Positions 20,726 through 30,423 of a DNA stretch of 30,423 nt are shown piece by piece; the stretch's first letter is position 1; each line of letters starts with the position of its first letter. The notes beneath the pieces are model-generated. The model did no database searches, was not told the DNA's origin, and worked only from the letters and a program-made list of their open reading frames with translations. The position numbers were made by a program, and so were the translations under genes. Origin of the DNA: Entrophospora sp. SA101 (Eukaryota; Glomeromycota; Glomeromycetes; Entrophosporales; Entrophosporaceae); NCBI GenBank assembly GCA_958430865.1, contig CAUDNR010000193.1, positions 7,097 to 37,519 of the forward strand, written 5' to 3'.

Positions 20726-23700
20726 ATGGAAAAACTTGCGACAACTCCAGAACAAATTGAAGAAACAAACCATGTCAGCTTCATTCTTCCTTCTAAAAAA
20801 TCATTAGAAGGATTAAGTAGGACTCCCTCTTTAATGTCAGTTTCTTCTGATAATTTCACTTTAAAACAACCACATTATCATGCTCTTTATCAACCTTCAT
20901 GGCGTGAAAAATTGGCTGTTGAGCTTGATAATACTGCTATCGGTAGTATCTGGAAAATAGTGGATGCTTTTCTCAACATTTTATTATGTATGATTTATAT
21001 AGCACATACTGGTCATATGATGAAATCTTTGCCGCTGGTGAATGTGTGCTTGGAAGTAATAGTATCATTGCTGTTGATAATAGAATATGTTCCAAAATTT
21101 TACATTTATGAATTTGAATCATGGAAGTCATTTTTCACTAGCCCTATTCCACTCCTAACAATCTTAACAGTCTTTCCTTGTGCTGCCACTGCTCATGATC
21201 CCGTATTCCAAGAAACTCGTTACATTGTATTTTTTTATCCTTTTCGATTTATTCGATGCTATTTATCTGTATATGATTGTTTAGTTAGAAGCGAGAAATC
21301 TATCATCAAAATTGGTCAAGTTACCAGTAGGGTATTAATCTTTTTGACATCCATCATTTTTCTTGTATTAACTGGATCAACTTTGTTACATGGTGTTGAA
21401 TATGCATATATGGTAAGCAAAATATCTAATATATATATATATATATATCTGTCTCTATCTATTTATCTATTGATATATTTATCATATATATTTATATATG
21501 TAGGGTGCAGATAATATTACATTCTTGGATGGTAATAGTTTATTGATGTATAATTTCTCCATAGGTTATTTAAAAAATTGTATTAACTTGATAACTTTAT
21601 TGGTAATAGCTGTTTTCTTCACAACTATTATGTTGGGCACTGTTGGTTATCTTAGTGACATAGTACCTGATAATGCTTTTCCTAGAATTCTTCTTTTGGT
21701 GATATTTACAACTGGTCTTATATTTATTCCGGTAATTAATCAAATTAATTTTCTTAAAAAAAAAAAATTAAAACAATTACACATGAATTAATTCATTAAT
21801 TATCATTTATTAATTACTCGTCTAGTATTCTATATCTGAATTGATTATTCTAATACGTTCAAAATCTATTTATGATAGACCATTCAGAAAAATATCACAA
21901 CAACCCCATGTCATCATCATTGCTCCAACTATAGAATTACCCTCATTAAAACATTTTTTAAAGGAATTTTATTCATTAGCGCATGGTCTTGCAACCGTTA
22001 ATACAAAAGTATTGCATCAAATATATTTAAAAATTCCATGCAAAACTTTAAATAATAATAATATTTTTTTTTTTATTTATAATTTTTATTTTATATTATT
22101 TTTTTAAATTATAGGTAGTAATTTTAAATCCTGCACAACCAAATGACCGTGTAAAGTCATTTTTATCAGATCCTTTATATGCACATCGTGTACAATACAT
22201 TAGGGGTAGTTCACTCGAGTCGCGTAGCTTAAAAAAAGTAAATGCAAAAAAAGCCTCTGCGTATTTTATTTTAGCCAAAAAATTTACACAACAAAGCGAT
22301 ACTATTGATGCAGAAAATGTTTTAAAAGCAATGGTAAATAAATCACTTTTTTTTTTAAAAATAAAAAAAAATAAAAAAAATAATTCAATATAATAATCTA
22401 ATTGAAATAATAGGCATTAAGTAAATACGATGAAGGTCCTAAACTTTATATTCAATGTATTCTTCCAGAAAATAAAATTCATTTTGAAAGTTTAAGTATG
22501 TTACAAAAATTATTTTTTTCCTATAAAAATATTTAATTAAAATATTTAATCAAATAAATAAATGAATATTGTTTGTTTTAGATCCTGAATTAATATTATG
22601 TATAGACGAGTTAAAACTTGCCATACTTGCTCACTCATGCTTAACTCCTGGATTTTCAACACTTTTATATGGTCTTACAACTACGTTCACTTATGAATCA
22701 ACTCACGAATTGAGAAATATTAAAAAAGAGTCATCATCTCGTTTGGAAAATGACTATATTGAAGATTATATCGAAGGCATCTCTCAATCTATCTACACCA
22801 CAACCCTATCAAATTATTTTGCTGGTTCTACATTTCATGCTGTTGTTGGTTAGTAGATTGTAAATTTTTCATTAAAATTTTCCATTAAAAAATGAAGAGG
22901 GCGATTGTGACGGAGATGCCAAGAACTATATGGTTTTAATTAATCCTGGAAATTATATTGTAAAAGGTGACGAAGTTGGATTTATAATTGCTTGTGATGG
23001 TGCGCTGGCTGAAGGTGTTTCCAATTATGAATGGCATAATTTGCATGTTCGAAACAATGAGAATATATCTTCTGAGCCACAACAAATTCCTTCAGAAAGA
23101 CAACCATTATTGTCATCCGACACGTTGAAAAATAATAACGGTGGCTCATATTATGATATAAAGAAAAAATCGGGCCGTCCTACAAGCCCTGATAAAACCC
23201 ATCACGAATATCCTTACAAACCAGATACTATTACACGTCATCAACGCGCGCTTTCTACCCCTCTTGCTTTTGCATCAGACTTTGATCATAAACAACATTA
23301 CAAGCAGCACCATCATCACACTATAGATCCCTCTTCCTCCTCATCAAATGCTCTTGATAGCGAACACATAAATTTAATATTGGATACAATCAATGAACAT
23401 ATCCTCTTGTGTGATTATTCAACTGCAACTTTTCCACGTAATTTGGATTGTTTTGTTAGCCCATTACGTAAATCACATTTGGATAAGTTTAAACCAATTG
23501 TGATTCTTTCACCAACAAGACCTACAACAAGTCAATGGAAAATTTTAAGTCAATTTGATCAAGTATATTTTGTTCAAGGAAATCCAATGACACGAGAAGG
23601 TCTTGAACTTGGCAGAGTTAGATTTGCAAAACAAGCTGTGAGTGTCGTTAATAATTTTAATTTGTTAAAAAATCTTTTAAAGCTAACAACGATTATTAAC

Positions 23701-24545
23701 AAAAATAATTTTCTTTAATCATCATTTATATTGTTATTAAAATATCAGGTTATATTAACCGATTCTACTAAAATTTTAAAGTAAATATATTTATATATAT
23801 ATGTATATATATAATGATTTTTTTTAAAAAAAACTTTTGATCTAATTCTTTTACTTAAAAATTAAATTATCAAGAGATGGAGAAAAGACTGAAGACGCAC
23901 CAGCGATGTTGGTTTACTTGAACATTAAGGCAATGTCTATCGAGGAAGACATAGATGTGATTGTAGAGTTTGTACATACGAACAACATGAAGTTCGTTTC
24001 AGAAGACACGTCAGCAGTCATTGATAAGAATATTAATGGTAATTAATTATCTATTATTGTTTTTTTTTTAATATGCCAAGATATACATATGCTAAATTAT
24101 ATATATATATATATATATTTAAATAGCACATAATTCACCAGCTTTCATGGCAGGAACTTGTTTTTCTTTATCCATGTTGGATAGCATAATATGTCAATCA
24201 TTCTATCAACCACATCTAGTTGCTATCATTAACCAATTACTTTTTGGAGCTCCTCCACTTCAACTTTCTTCAGGTACAACTTGTTCTGCGCCCGCTCATT
24301 CACACATTTTTCAAATTCCTGTCCCCGTAAGATTTATAGGTTCACAATATGGATCAATGTTTCATTTCTTATTGGGCGAGAAAAGAGCTATTCCTTTGGG
24401 TCTATATCGTACCAATAAATTTATAACACCAAATGGTAAAACCAAATATTCTAAATATGTATATACTTGTCCCAGATATAATGTAATGTTGAGAGATGAT
24501 GATAAAGTTTTTGTGTTGAGTAAACAAATTCCATCTATATTGTAA
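20726..24545 (+). CDS. Slo/BK-like potassium channel with RCK domains
   Basis: Eleven exons: 20726-21412, 21504-21564, 21610-21731, 21826-22008, 22115-22333, 22414-22495, 22582-22848, 22898-23637, 23749-23780, 23875-24038, 24127-24545. All are phase-consistent gt...ag and give 991 residues. About 80 cytosolic residues precede membrane helices, an S4-like YPFRFIRCYLSVYDCLVRSE with few charges, and S5. The pore exon holds LGTVGYLSDIVP, then S6. ISELIILIRSKSIYD and HVIIIAPTIELPSLKHFLKEF begin RCK1, VVILNPAQPNDRVKSF continues it, and a BK-type block follows (CIDELKLAILAHSCLTPGF). RCK2 includes KPIVILSPTRPTTSQW and SLSMLDSIICQSFYQPHL. A long polar insert (about 23040-23360, His- and Ser-rich) separates the RCKs. 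The filter lacks the GYG third glycine, and no Asp-rich calcium bowl is visible. The role is presumably potassium efflux across a cell membrane. Confidence 0.88.
21426..21453. repeat. (TA)n microsatellite in channel intron 1
   Basis: A TA dinucleotide run followed by TCTATCTATT-type units lies in the first intron of the potassium-channel gene. Similar (TA)n runs occur in its later introns near 23790 and 24097. Confidence 0.75.
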
Positions 24546-25640
24546 TCTATTTTTTTTTTATTTTGTTTTTTTTTTTTAGTTCTTTTTCAATTGTAAATGA
24601 TTTCATTAAAAAAATAATATATATACGATGCTATTATTCAATTTATAAAACAAGTTTTTGTTTGTTTTCTTTCAAGTAATCAATTACCTTTTTTACTTCA
24701 AGAAAAAGTCTGATATAAACTTAGAAAGAAGTCCATACATATCCCAGCTATATCTGTTATATCAGAGATAGGAGATTACCAAGATTATTTTAATAATCAT
24801 TCAAAATTTGTTGTTAATGAAAATTCTAATGGACATAATTAACTGCATGTGAAAAAGAACTAAACAGATATGAAACTTAAAAAAGTTTCAATCATCCGAG
24901 ATGAATAATATATTGTTTTCTAATATTTTCTGTGTACACAGATATTTCTTGCTTAAAGATAATAATAATGGAATCCTGAAATTGGGTTCCAGGAAGGATG
25001 TACAATAGTAATATCATTGCACTGTTTTTTGATGATCGCACATCCTTATTAAAGGATTGTCTTTTAAGACAGTGTATTCTAATTATATAATGCTATTTTC
25101 ATCAATTACGTCTTTAGATGGTTTGTTTTGCTTGTTATTCTTTTACAACAGTGGTAAAAGTAGTAGCTAGTAAAGTATTGAAGATTTGAATTTATATACA
25201 GTATATTGAAACATCAAGAAAAAAATGAAAGTCCTTACAAATTACACAAGTAATTGTAATCATGAAAAGGCTGTAGATGAGATCTCAACGATTCCAATTC
25301 TTTATATACATTGCCGTGTTTTAATGCAACGAAGGTTTTTAATCAGTTTGGTTTGTCATTTTTATAGGAACAACTGCCAAGGTACATTTGCTAATTGGCG
25401 CGTCCAGTTTTCTTAATAATGGAATTTGATATTTCAGAAGAAGTTGCTGTATCTATATGTATCTATACCAAATCAACTGCAAGAATGTTAACATTGCGAG
25501 TAATAGCTGCTGATCTTTAATCTTTGTATGGTGCAAGTCACCTAGTCCCGCAACTTGCTGCGCCTCGTGACCAATTTTGGGAAAAAACATCAAAACTCAG
25601 AATTGTAAGTTATGCTCAAAAATGCAATAAAATCTTTATA
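24546..25640. other. Intergenic stretch, no gene recognised
   Basis: It contains the 3' untranslated region of the channel gene (T-rich to about 24600) and then AT-rich DNA. A 63-codon frame at 25225-25416 has no recognisable similarity. A small inverted repeat, AAGGATGT/ACATCCTT, spans about 24993-25050. At 25527-25570 a GC-richer patch (GCAAGTCACCTAGTCCCGCA and following ACTTGC) forms a weak stem; I could not assign it to an RNA or element class. Confidence 0.35.
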
Positions 25641-25817
25641 TCACGTGACATTTAATGGTGATACAAATTAAAAAAAATATTTATATTAATATTAATAATA
25701 TATATGGGGCATGCTGCAACAAAACCAGACAAAGTGAACATTGGTATTACCAAGAATTTCAGGGATCAATATTATTTTTTAACATCACGATTGTATCACC
25801 ATGTAATGTGATCATGA
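25641..25817. mobile_element. MITE-like element with imperfect terminal inverted repeats
   Basis: The left arm 25641-25666 ends in ATGGTGATACAA. The right arm 25791-25817 begins with its exact complement TTGTATCACCAT and stays similar outward (ACATT, TCACGTG/TCATGAT). The interior of about 124 bp is non-coding. No target-site duplication was resolved. It lies just left of the 85-codon ORF and the mollicute-code gene. Confidence 0.45.
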
Positions 25818-25843
25818 TATTTGTCTAGACAAAAATAGTTAAT

Positions 25844-26101
25844 ATGAAACTCATTTACATCCTATCTGTTATGGAACCCAAAAATTATAGCACTATTAGA
25901 AGTATTCTAAAAAAAGAACAAGGTGAAAAAATTGTTCCTTACATTTTCAAAATAAATGATACTCAGACACTGGAAGCTTATCTAAAAAAAGAAAGGATTA
26001 CCTATGAAATTTACCATGAAGAAAGAAAAATAATAAGCAATAAACGAACCTTAACATCAGCTCATGATGAACCAAGAAAGAAAAGAAGACTGGCAGAATA
26101 A
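25844..26101 (+). CDS. Hypothetical 85-residue basic protein
   Basis: An intron-less ORF starts MKLIYILSVMEPKNYSTIRS; an inner Met at 25871 (MEPKNYSTIR) is an equally possible start. It is Lys/Glu-rich and ends with EPRKKRRLAE, a cluster of basic residues that could serve as a nuclear localisation signal. I do not recognise a family. No Shine-Dalgarno-like sequence precedes either Met, and no in-frame TGA or Trp codon is present, so the sequence does not reveal which code it uses. Its stop codon ends only 15 bp from the stop codon of the convergent mollicute-code gene. Such tight tail-to-tail packing is more bacterial than typical of this fungal neighbourhood, but that is inference. Confidence 0.4.
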   Translation: MKLIYILSVMEPKNYSTIRSILKKEQGEKIVPYIFKINDTQTLEAYLKKERITYEIYHEERKIISNKRTLTSAHDEPRKKRRLAE

Positions 26102-26116
26102 ACAATCAAATCATTA

Positions 26117-29100
26117 TTAATCATCATCTTCATCATCCTCTTCTTCTAGTTCAGCTGGGGAGTTTCATCATTGAGCAAGGAGTTTTCTTTTTCAGATGGC
26201 TCAACCTAAACTAGCTAAAAGAAAGAACAATGCTCCTCCTGCAGCTCAAGCAGAAGGATTATTGATTCTTCAGAAATCTGGTTTAGGAACACCAGTTTCT
26301 TTTTTTTGCTGAGCAAAGCGATGATTTACTCCCCCTAATTCTTCCGCATAATATCTAATGATTCCTTCTTCGGTAAATTCTTGACCATTTCCATATTTAG
26401 TTAAGTCTAAGCCTAGTTTTTGCTCATTTTTAGCAATTTTCATTGCAGTTTCAATTTCTTTTTTCTTAACACTATCATACTTAATTTGGTAAGTAACTGA
26501 AAATCCAATTACATAGTGGGGAAGCAAAGTAAAGAAATAATCTGTTTTTTGATAGTCATTGGTGGTGTCAGCAGGGAAGGTTGGCACTCCTTGCTTATCT
26601 TTAAGATATTCTTTCAGTTCATTGAAAAAAGTAGTTTTATCTTCTAAATTGAGCAGAATATCAGCAATCTTTTTTAGTTCTAACTCGTCTTTTTTAAAAA
26701 GTTTTTTATCCCCATAATTTTTTCATTCTTGAACTAAAGAAGTAGTAATATCCGCATCAATCTTGAAAACTGAACGAAGATTTTCACTTCTTAATTCTGG
26801 ATTAGTTAAGTAATTAGTAATCGCCAATAATTCTGCTTCTTCTTCTGGACTAAGACCAATGGTTTGTTGAGCATTATCTAACTCACTTTTTAGTAAATTA
26901 AAATAAATTATAATGCTTTTTGAGGTTAGATTTCTTCCTTCTTTTTTTTCTCAATTATTTAGTCTTTCTCAAAAACTAGTACCTAAACCTTGTCAAGTGC
27001 TATAAGTAGGAAGTTTAGCATTTCGAATAGCTTCTAACTGTTCCACTTTAGTGAGATATCCTCTTTCAGTAGTTGTAAGGGGAGTTTCTAGTTTGCCTTC
27101 ATTTTCTAAATCAGTTAAGAAGTAAAACAAAGTTCTAATCGCAATTGTTTCTTGATAAGTGATAATATTTTCATCACTAGAATTAGTTAATTTATCTCCT
27201 AAATTTTTAAGTTGAGTTCGTAAGTGATTAATTTGATTAGTTTTAAAAGCCTTAATTTGATTTTGGATTTGGATTAGTTTTTGTTTTTTATCAGTTTTTT
27301 GAAGACTAATTTTAGTTAATTCACTCCTTTTTTTTCCTAATTCTGCATGAATACTTTCTAAACCTACTCGTTTATCAGCGGTAATAGTTTTTCATTCATT
27401 TCACACATCTATCATTTCATTATCAATTTCTTTATTCTTGACTTCTCTAATTAATCATTTGGCTTGATAAGGATTAAGTTCATTACTTCTAACTTTTAAT
27501 TCATCAAAACTTAAACCTTTCGCTTCCTCTCTAAATTTTACAAGAGTATCCATAGCCTTTTTCACTACCTTTTGGCTAATTTTAGTTCATTTGAGACAAA
27601 GCTCATTAACCTCTTCCTCTTCAAATAATTTTTTCCCAGTCGCATCCAATAAATTACTGATAAATTTCTCGACATACAAAGTATAGTTTTTTTTTGCAAT
27701 ATGACGGTTAAAAATTGATGATGAACAAGTTAATTTCTTCTCATAAATGGTTATTTCTTCCTCTCTAATTCTTTCATCCATAATCCCATCTTTACTAATT
27801 ACCTCATCATAAGCATTAAATTCAACGGCTTCATCACTATTATAAACTTGTCAAAAGAATTTGGGAATTTGACCATTAGCCCAAGTTAAGTGTTTTTCTT
27901 CAACATCAAAAGGAGCTTTCAACACATTTGTGCTATTATCAACATATTTCTTTCCAATAATACTTGCATCAGCTCCTCGTCAATACATTGTATAAGAATT
28001 ATCTAAACTATAGCCATTCTTAAAAGGTAAACAACTCTTTTGACCTTTTTGTATGAAAGGACTATTTTGATAGTTGCTATCTTTGGGAAAGAGAGCATGC
28101 ATGACATAAAAAATATCACTAACATACCTTCTTCTCTCTTTGAACTCTCCTTTACTTATATTCTTCTTTCTTTTTGTATTAGAATAAAGATAGCTCACTA
28201 AATCTTTATCACGTTCATTTGAAATTTTAGCATTTCAGTTTATAACTCTCTCAAAAGCACCTTTAAATTTTTTCTTATCACCAGCATCCCAAGCACAATC
28301 TGAAGAATCAATATATTTGAAAAGTTTATCTTTATCAATATCTTTGAGAATAGTTCAAATTTGCCCTACAAAATCAGTACTCAAATAAAGTGGATGAGTA
28401 TAAGGTTTATTATTCCCATTATAACCAGTTTTGATAATGGAACCATAATGTTCAGTGGTAGCTGGAACATCAGATTTATAATTTAATTCAGAAAAATTTT
28501 TACCATTTTCAATTATAAATTCTAAAAATTTACGACCTCCTGTGTTAACAATTCTAAGATCATCTTTTAAAGCAGTAACTGCAGTGTCAACCTTATTTTC
28601 TAAATCAGTTTGTTCTTGAAGAACTTGAGGATTATATTTTTTTTCTAACTCAGTAATTTCTTTGGCAACCTTTTCTTCTTCTTTTGATACTTTGGCAAAA
28701 GAAATTAATGCTTCTTTCAATTTTAAATCTAAAGTTTTATTGTTTTTTTGAAATAAAACAGTTTGGTATTCTTTTACCATTTTATCAACTCTTCCTTCTT
28801 CATTTTCATCTTTTTCATTAACTAATTGGTAAGCAATGGAGTTATTTCTCCTTTCTGCCATTAAGGAAACTAATAACTTATTACCATCATTACTAAGAAC
28901 ATCCGCACTTCGTTCAACTTTTAAATTAGTTTCCGCTTTTTTACAATCATTTAATAATTCAGCCGTATCCTGGAGAAGAGAAACATCCAAAGTACCATTA
29001 GGAGTTAAAAGATCACTATTAAAGATTTCTTTTTCTTGATCAGTAAGTTTACCACCATGATAGTCAGGATATTCCTTTGCTTTTTCGATTGTATCGATAT

Positions 29101-29119
29101 CATTTTTATTGAATGTCAT
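26117..29119 (-). CDS. Mollicute-code (TGA = Trp) 1000-residue membrane-anchored protein
   Basis: I translated the frame across the gaps between standard-code fragments: from the ATG at 29119 to tandem TAA codons at 26117-26119 and 26114-26116 it contains no TAA or TAG, only 18 TGA codons. With TGA read as Trp the product is 1000 residues with 18 TGA and 2 TGG tryptophans, the bias expected of Mycoplasma-type code 4. Start MTFNKNDIDTIEKAKEY has AGGAAG seven bases upstream. It is Lys/Glu-rich and largely helical, with likely coiled coils at about 140-190 and 583-642. A membrane helix at about 957-976 (AWAAGGALFFLLASLGWAIW) is followed by KRK and an acidic tail (EEEDDEDDD). No N-terminal signal peptide is evident. 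No intron is needed. Under the standard code only about 254 residues would be made from this ATG. The family is unrecognised. Mollicute-related endobacteria of mycorrhizal fungi are the natural source. Confidence 0.88.
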
Positions 29120-29126
29120 GATTTTA

Positions 29127-29132
29127 CTTCCT
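29127..29132 (-). promoter_or_regulatory. Shine-Dalgarno-like site of the mollicute-code gene
   Basis: AGGAAG on the minus strand lies seven bases before the ATG at 29119, ideal bacterial spacing, and supports that Met over the ATG at 29158. A TATAAT hexamer (29135-29140) lies immediately upstream, too close to the ATG to be a convincing -10 box for a transcript that includes this site. The region is very AT-rich, so a -10 match is weak evidence. Confidence 0.55.
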
Positions 29133-29229
29133 ATATTATATTTTAATATTAATATCATTAAAAGATTAAATATAAAGAATTTAATAAAAACTAATAAAGT
29201 AATAAAATTTGCAGTTGACTGAAATATTT

Positions 29230-29995
29230 TTATTCATTATCAGTATAGATTGGTTTGGGACAAGTGATATCTTTGTATTCATCTTTCACAAATAGACGAA
29301 TATTCTGGTAAAGATATTCTTGTCTTTTGTAATCCAAAGGAGGTGGTGTTAACACTAAAATAGATAAAGTTCTAATTTCTTCAAAAATATCTGATTTCTT
29401 GGTTTTCAATAAATTGAATTCAGTAAAAGGTCCATTAGCAACTTCTTGAACTTTGACCATACCAAGATTAGTTGCTTCAAAAAGAAAATGTTGACATTTC
29501 TGTATACTTGGTAACTTCTTAAAATAAATTCCCAAAATAGCTTTAATATCTAAATATTGAAAACCTCTTCCACCTTCATAACATTGAGCTTTATTCAATC
29601 TAGCTGGGCTAGACTTTTTTACCACCTCAACCACATGATCTAGACAATCTACTCTGGTTCTTCTATAGAGTTTTTTAATCATCCCAAAATTACCATCACA
29701 TTTGAATTTGGTATGTCCAGGAATCATGAAATTCAATTCAATACTTTCATAATAACCACAAATTACTAAATATAAATAGAACCAAATTGTTACATTATTT
29801 TTATTCTGTCCACCAGCATTATCACAAGTAATCTTTAAGTGCTTTTCACCTTTGTTCAGTTTCTTAATTCCATCAAAGATCATACTAAGGGTGCCATTGG
29901 GACCTTTTCCTATAATTTCATTCTCACTAAGAACATAATTAATTTGTTCTCTTACTGCTTCAGCTTGAATACCAAATAAATGAACTTTACATGGA
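29230..29995 (-). pseudogene. DUF7869-like protein, 5'-truncated
   Basis: A minus-strand frame is open from about 30015 to the stop at 29230. It includes SPCKVHLFGIQAEAVREQIN upstream of the first Met (29883) and probably begins at a cttag acceptor next to 29995. Motifs CDNAGGQNKNN, LNFMIPGHTKFKCDGNFGMI and KKLYRRTRVDCLDHVVEVV match the C-terminal DUF7869 region of large fungal and insect proteins thought to be transposon-derived, with Asp residues arranged like an RNase H-fold nuclease (recognised from memory). An expected upstream half is absent: the adjacent 30016-30150 has stops in all minus frames. Its single Trp is TGG and there is no in-frame TGA, so it fits the nuclear code. It sits 110 bp upstream of the mollicute-code gene on the same strand. 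Confidence 0.6.
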
Positions 29996-30423
29996 CTAAG
30001 ATATATATTAATATTCTACAATAAATTTTAATTATATATTAATATTCTATTTATTCTTCATTTGAACCCTTTCATTTTACTTTATTGGGTTACATTCTAG
30101 TATACTCCATATAATGTTTTGTGATCAAACCAGACAATAATTTTCTGTATAGTATTATTATTATATTTTTGTTTGGAATGTCCACATCCGCTGACAACAC
30201 CAAATGATAAAAGATAAGAAAAGCAAAAATATTTTACTAATTAAATTATTAAAAAATATGCTTAAATATGTATGAGGCGGAGATTTATATAATTTATCAA
30301 GAATTTTCTTGAAGAAATTAAATGAGTTTTTATCAATTATTCAATAGTATAGTGCCGGTCACAAGTACACATCCAATAAAAATTGCCTTTCTAAGAAATG
30401 ATATTCAGCAAAATAGAAAAAAC
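29996..30423. other. AT-rich end of window, no gene recognised
   Basis: The T-rich and A-rich sequence upstream of the DUF7869-like fragment could include its intron. No upstream exon, RNA gene or terminal repeat was found before the window ends. Confidence 0.35.

Noticed and set aside
21640..21675. Extra intron hidden at the selectivity filter (TTATCTTAG as acceptor)
   Set aside because: No matching donor with correct phase would restore TVGYGD. The exon 21610-21731 is already phase-consistent on both sides.
22096..22278. Minus-strand 60-codon ORF
   Set aside because: Antisense to exon 5 of the potassium channel.
26196..26310. Plus-strand ORF beginning MAQPKLAKRKNNAPPAAQ, with AAGGAG upstream
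   Set aside because: It is exactly antisense to the membrane-anchor part of the code-4 gene. It is short, its Shine-Dalgarno spacing is too long (13 bases), and beyond TGA it only mirrors the opposite strand.
28836..29039. Plus-strand 67-codon ORF
   Set aside because: Antisense shadow of the N-terminal part of the code-4 gene.
26117..29119. Fungal gene with programmed stop-codon read-through or a decayed pseudogene
   Set aside because: Eighteen TGA but no TAA/TAG or frameshift over 1000 codons does not fit random decay or sporadic read-through. The TGA:TGG bias matches code 4.
26270..29158. Several separate minus-strand ORFs (29158-28355, 28198-27980, 27781-27587, 26587-26270)
   Set aside because: All are in the same frame and separated only by TGA. 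They are pieces of one code-4 gene; the apparent Met starts of two (28198, 26587) are GTG codons inside it.
1..30423. tRNA, rRNA or CRISPR array
   Set aside because: No cloverleaf with a CCA-side acceptor stem, no rRNA-like conserved block and no regularly spaced identical direct repeats were seen. The only direct repeats are microsatellites, the 33-bp degenerate units and the large duplication.

Overview
The window looks like nuclear DNA of an arbuscular mycorrhizal fungus, probably a Rhizophagus-type Glomeromycete. It is very AT-rich, its genes are cut by many short AT-rich introns (gt...ag), it holds degenerate transposon debris and MITEs, and it carries several copies of a tyrosine-kinase-like (TKL) family with an N-terminal CxxC...CxxC motif, of the kind greatly expanded in these fungi. 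The species is inferred; no marker gene settles it.

Layout. 1-180: degenerate AT-rich repeat. 476-1755 (+): two-exon kinase K1 that has lost two catalytic hallmarks. 2048-4395: three MITE-like elements and a decayed reading frame, one MITE sitting inside that frame. 4621-6492 (-): complete ten-exon PAQR/adiponectin-receptor-like (haemolysin III family) gene. 6945-7349 (-): decayed or frameshifted unknown small gene. 7539-8012 (+): two-exon mitochondrial ribosomal protein uS13. 8267-13553: kinase cluster on the minus strand, built by a 2.28-kb tandem duplication, with broken kinase K2, intact kinase K3 and a collapsed kinase relic. 13718-14405 (+): four-exon ERG28-like gene. 15470-16400: GC-richer repeat debris. 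16791-18113 (-): kinase K4. 18141-20725: no convincing gene. 20726-24545 (+): eleven-exon Slo/BK-like potassium channel with an abnormal selectivity filter.

The most striking part is 26117-29119 (-). In the standard code it is a string of fragments. All lie in one frame, and the only interruptions are 18 TGA codons. Reading TGA as tryptophan (genetic code 4) gives one uninterrupted 1000-residue protein with a purine-rich Shine-Dalgarno-like sequence before its ATG, coiled-coil stretches, and a C-terminal membrane helix followed by an acidic tail that appears only when TGA is read as Trp. This is a mollicute-type gene. Arbuscular mycorrhizal fungi harbour mollicute-related endobacteria, so it is either a recent endobacterium-to-host transfer or an endobacterial sequence joined to a fungal contig. 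On one side lies an 85-codon ORF of unknown function, ending 15 bp away tail to tail. On the other lies a DUF7869-like transposon-associated gene fragment.

The housekeeping genes (uS13m, ERG28, PAQR, potassium channel) have no shared pathway. The kinase cluster is a local family shaped by duplication, partial conversion and decay. Exon boundaries were derived by hand from reading frame and splice signals; no similarity search was possible.
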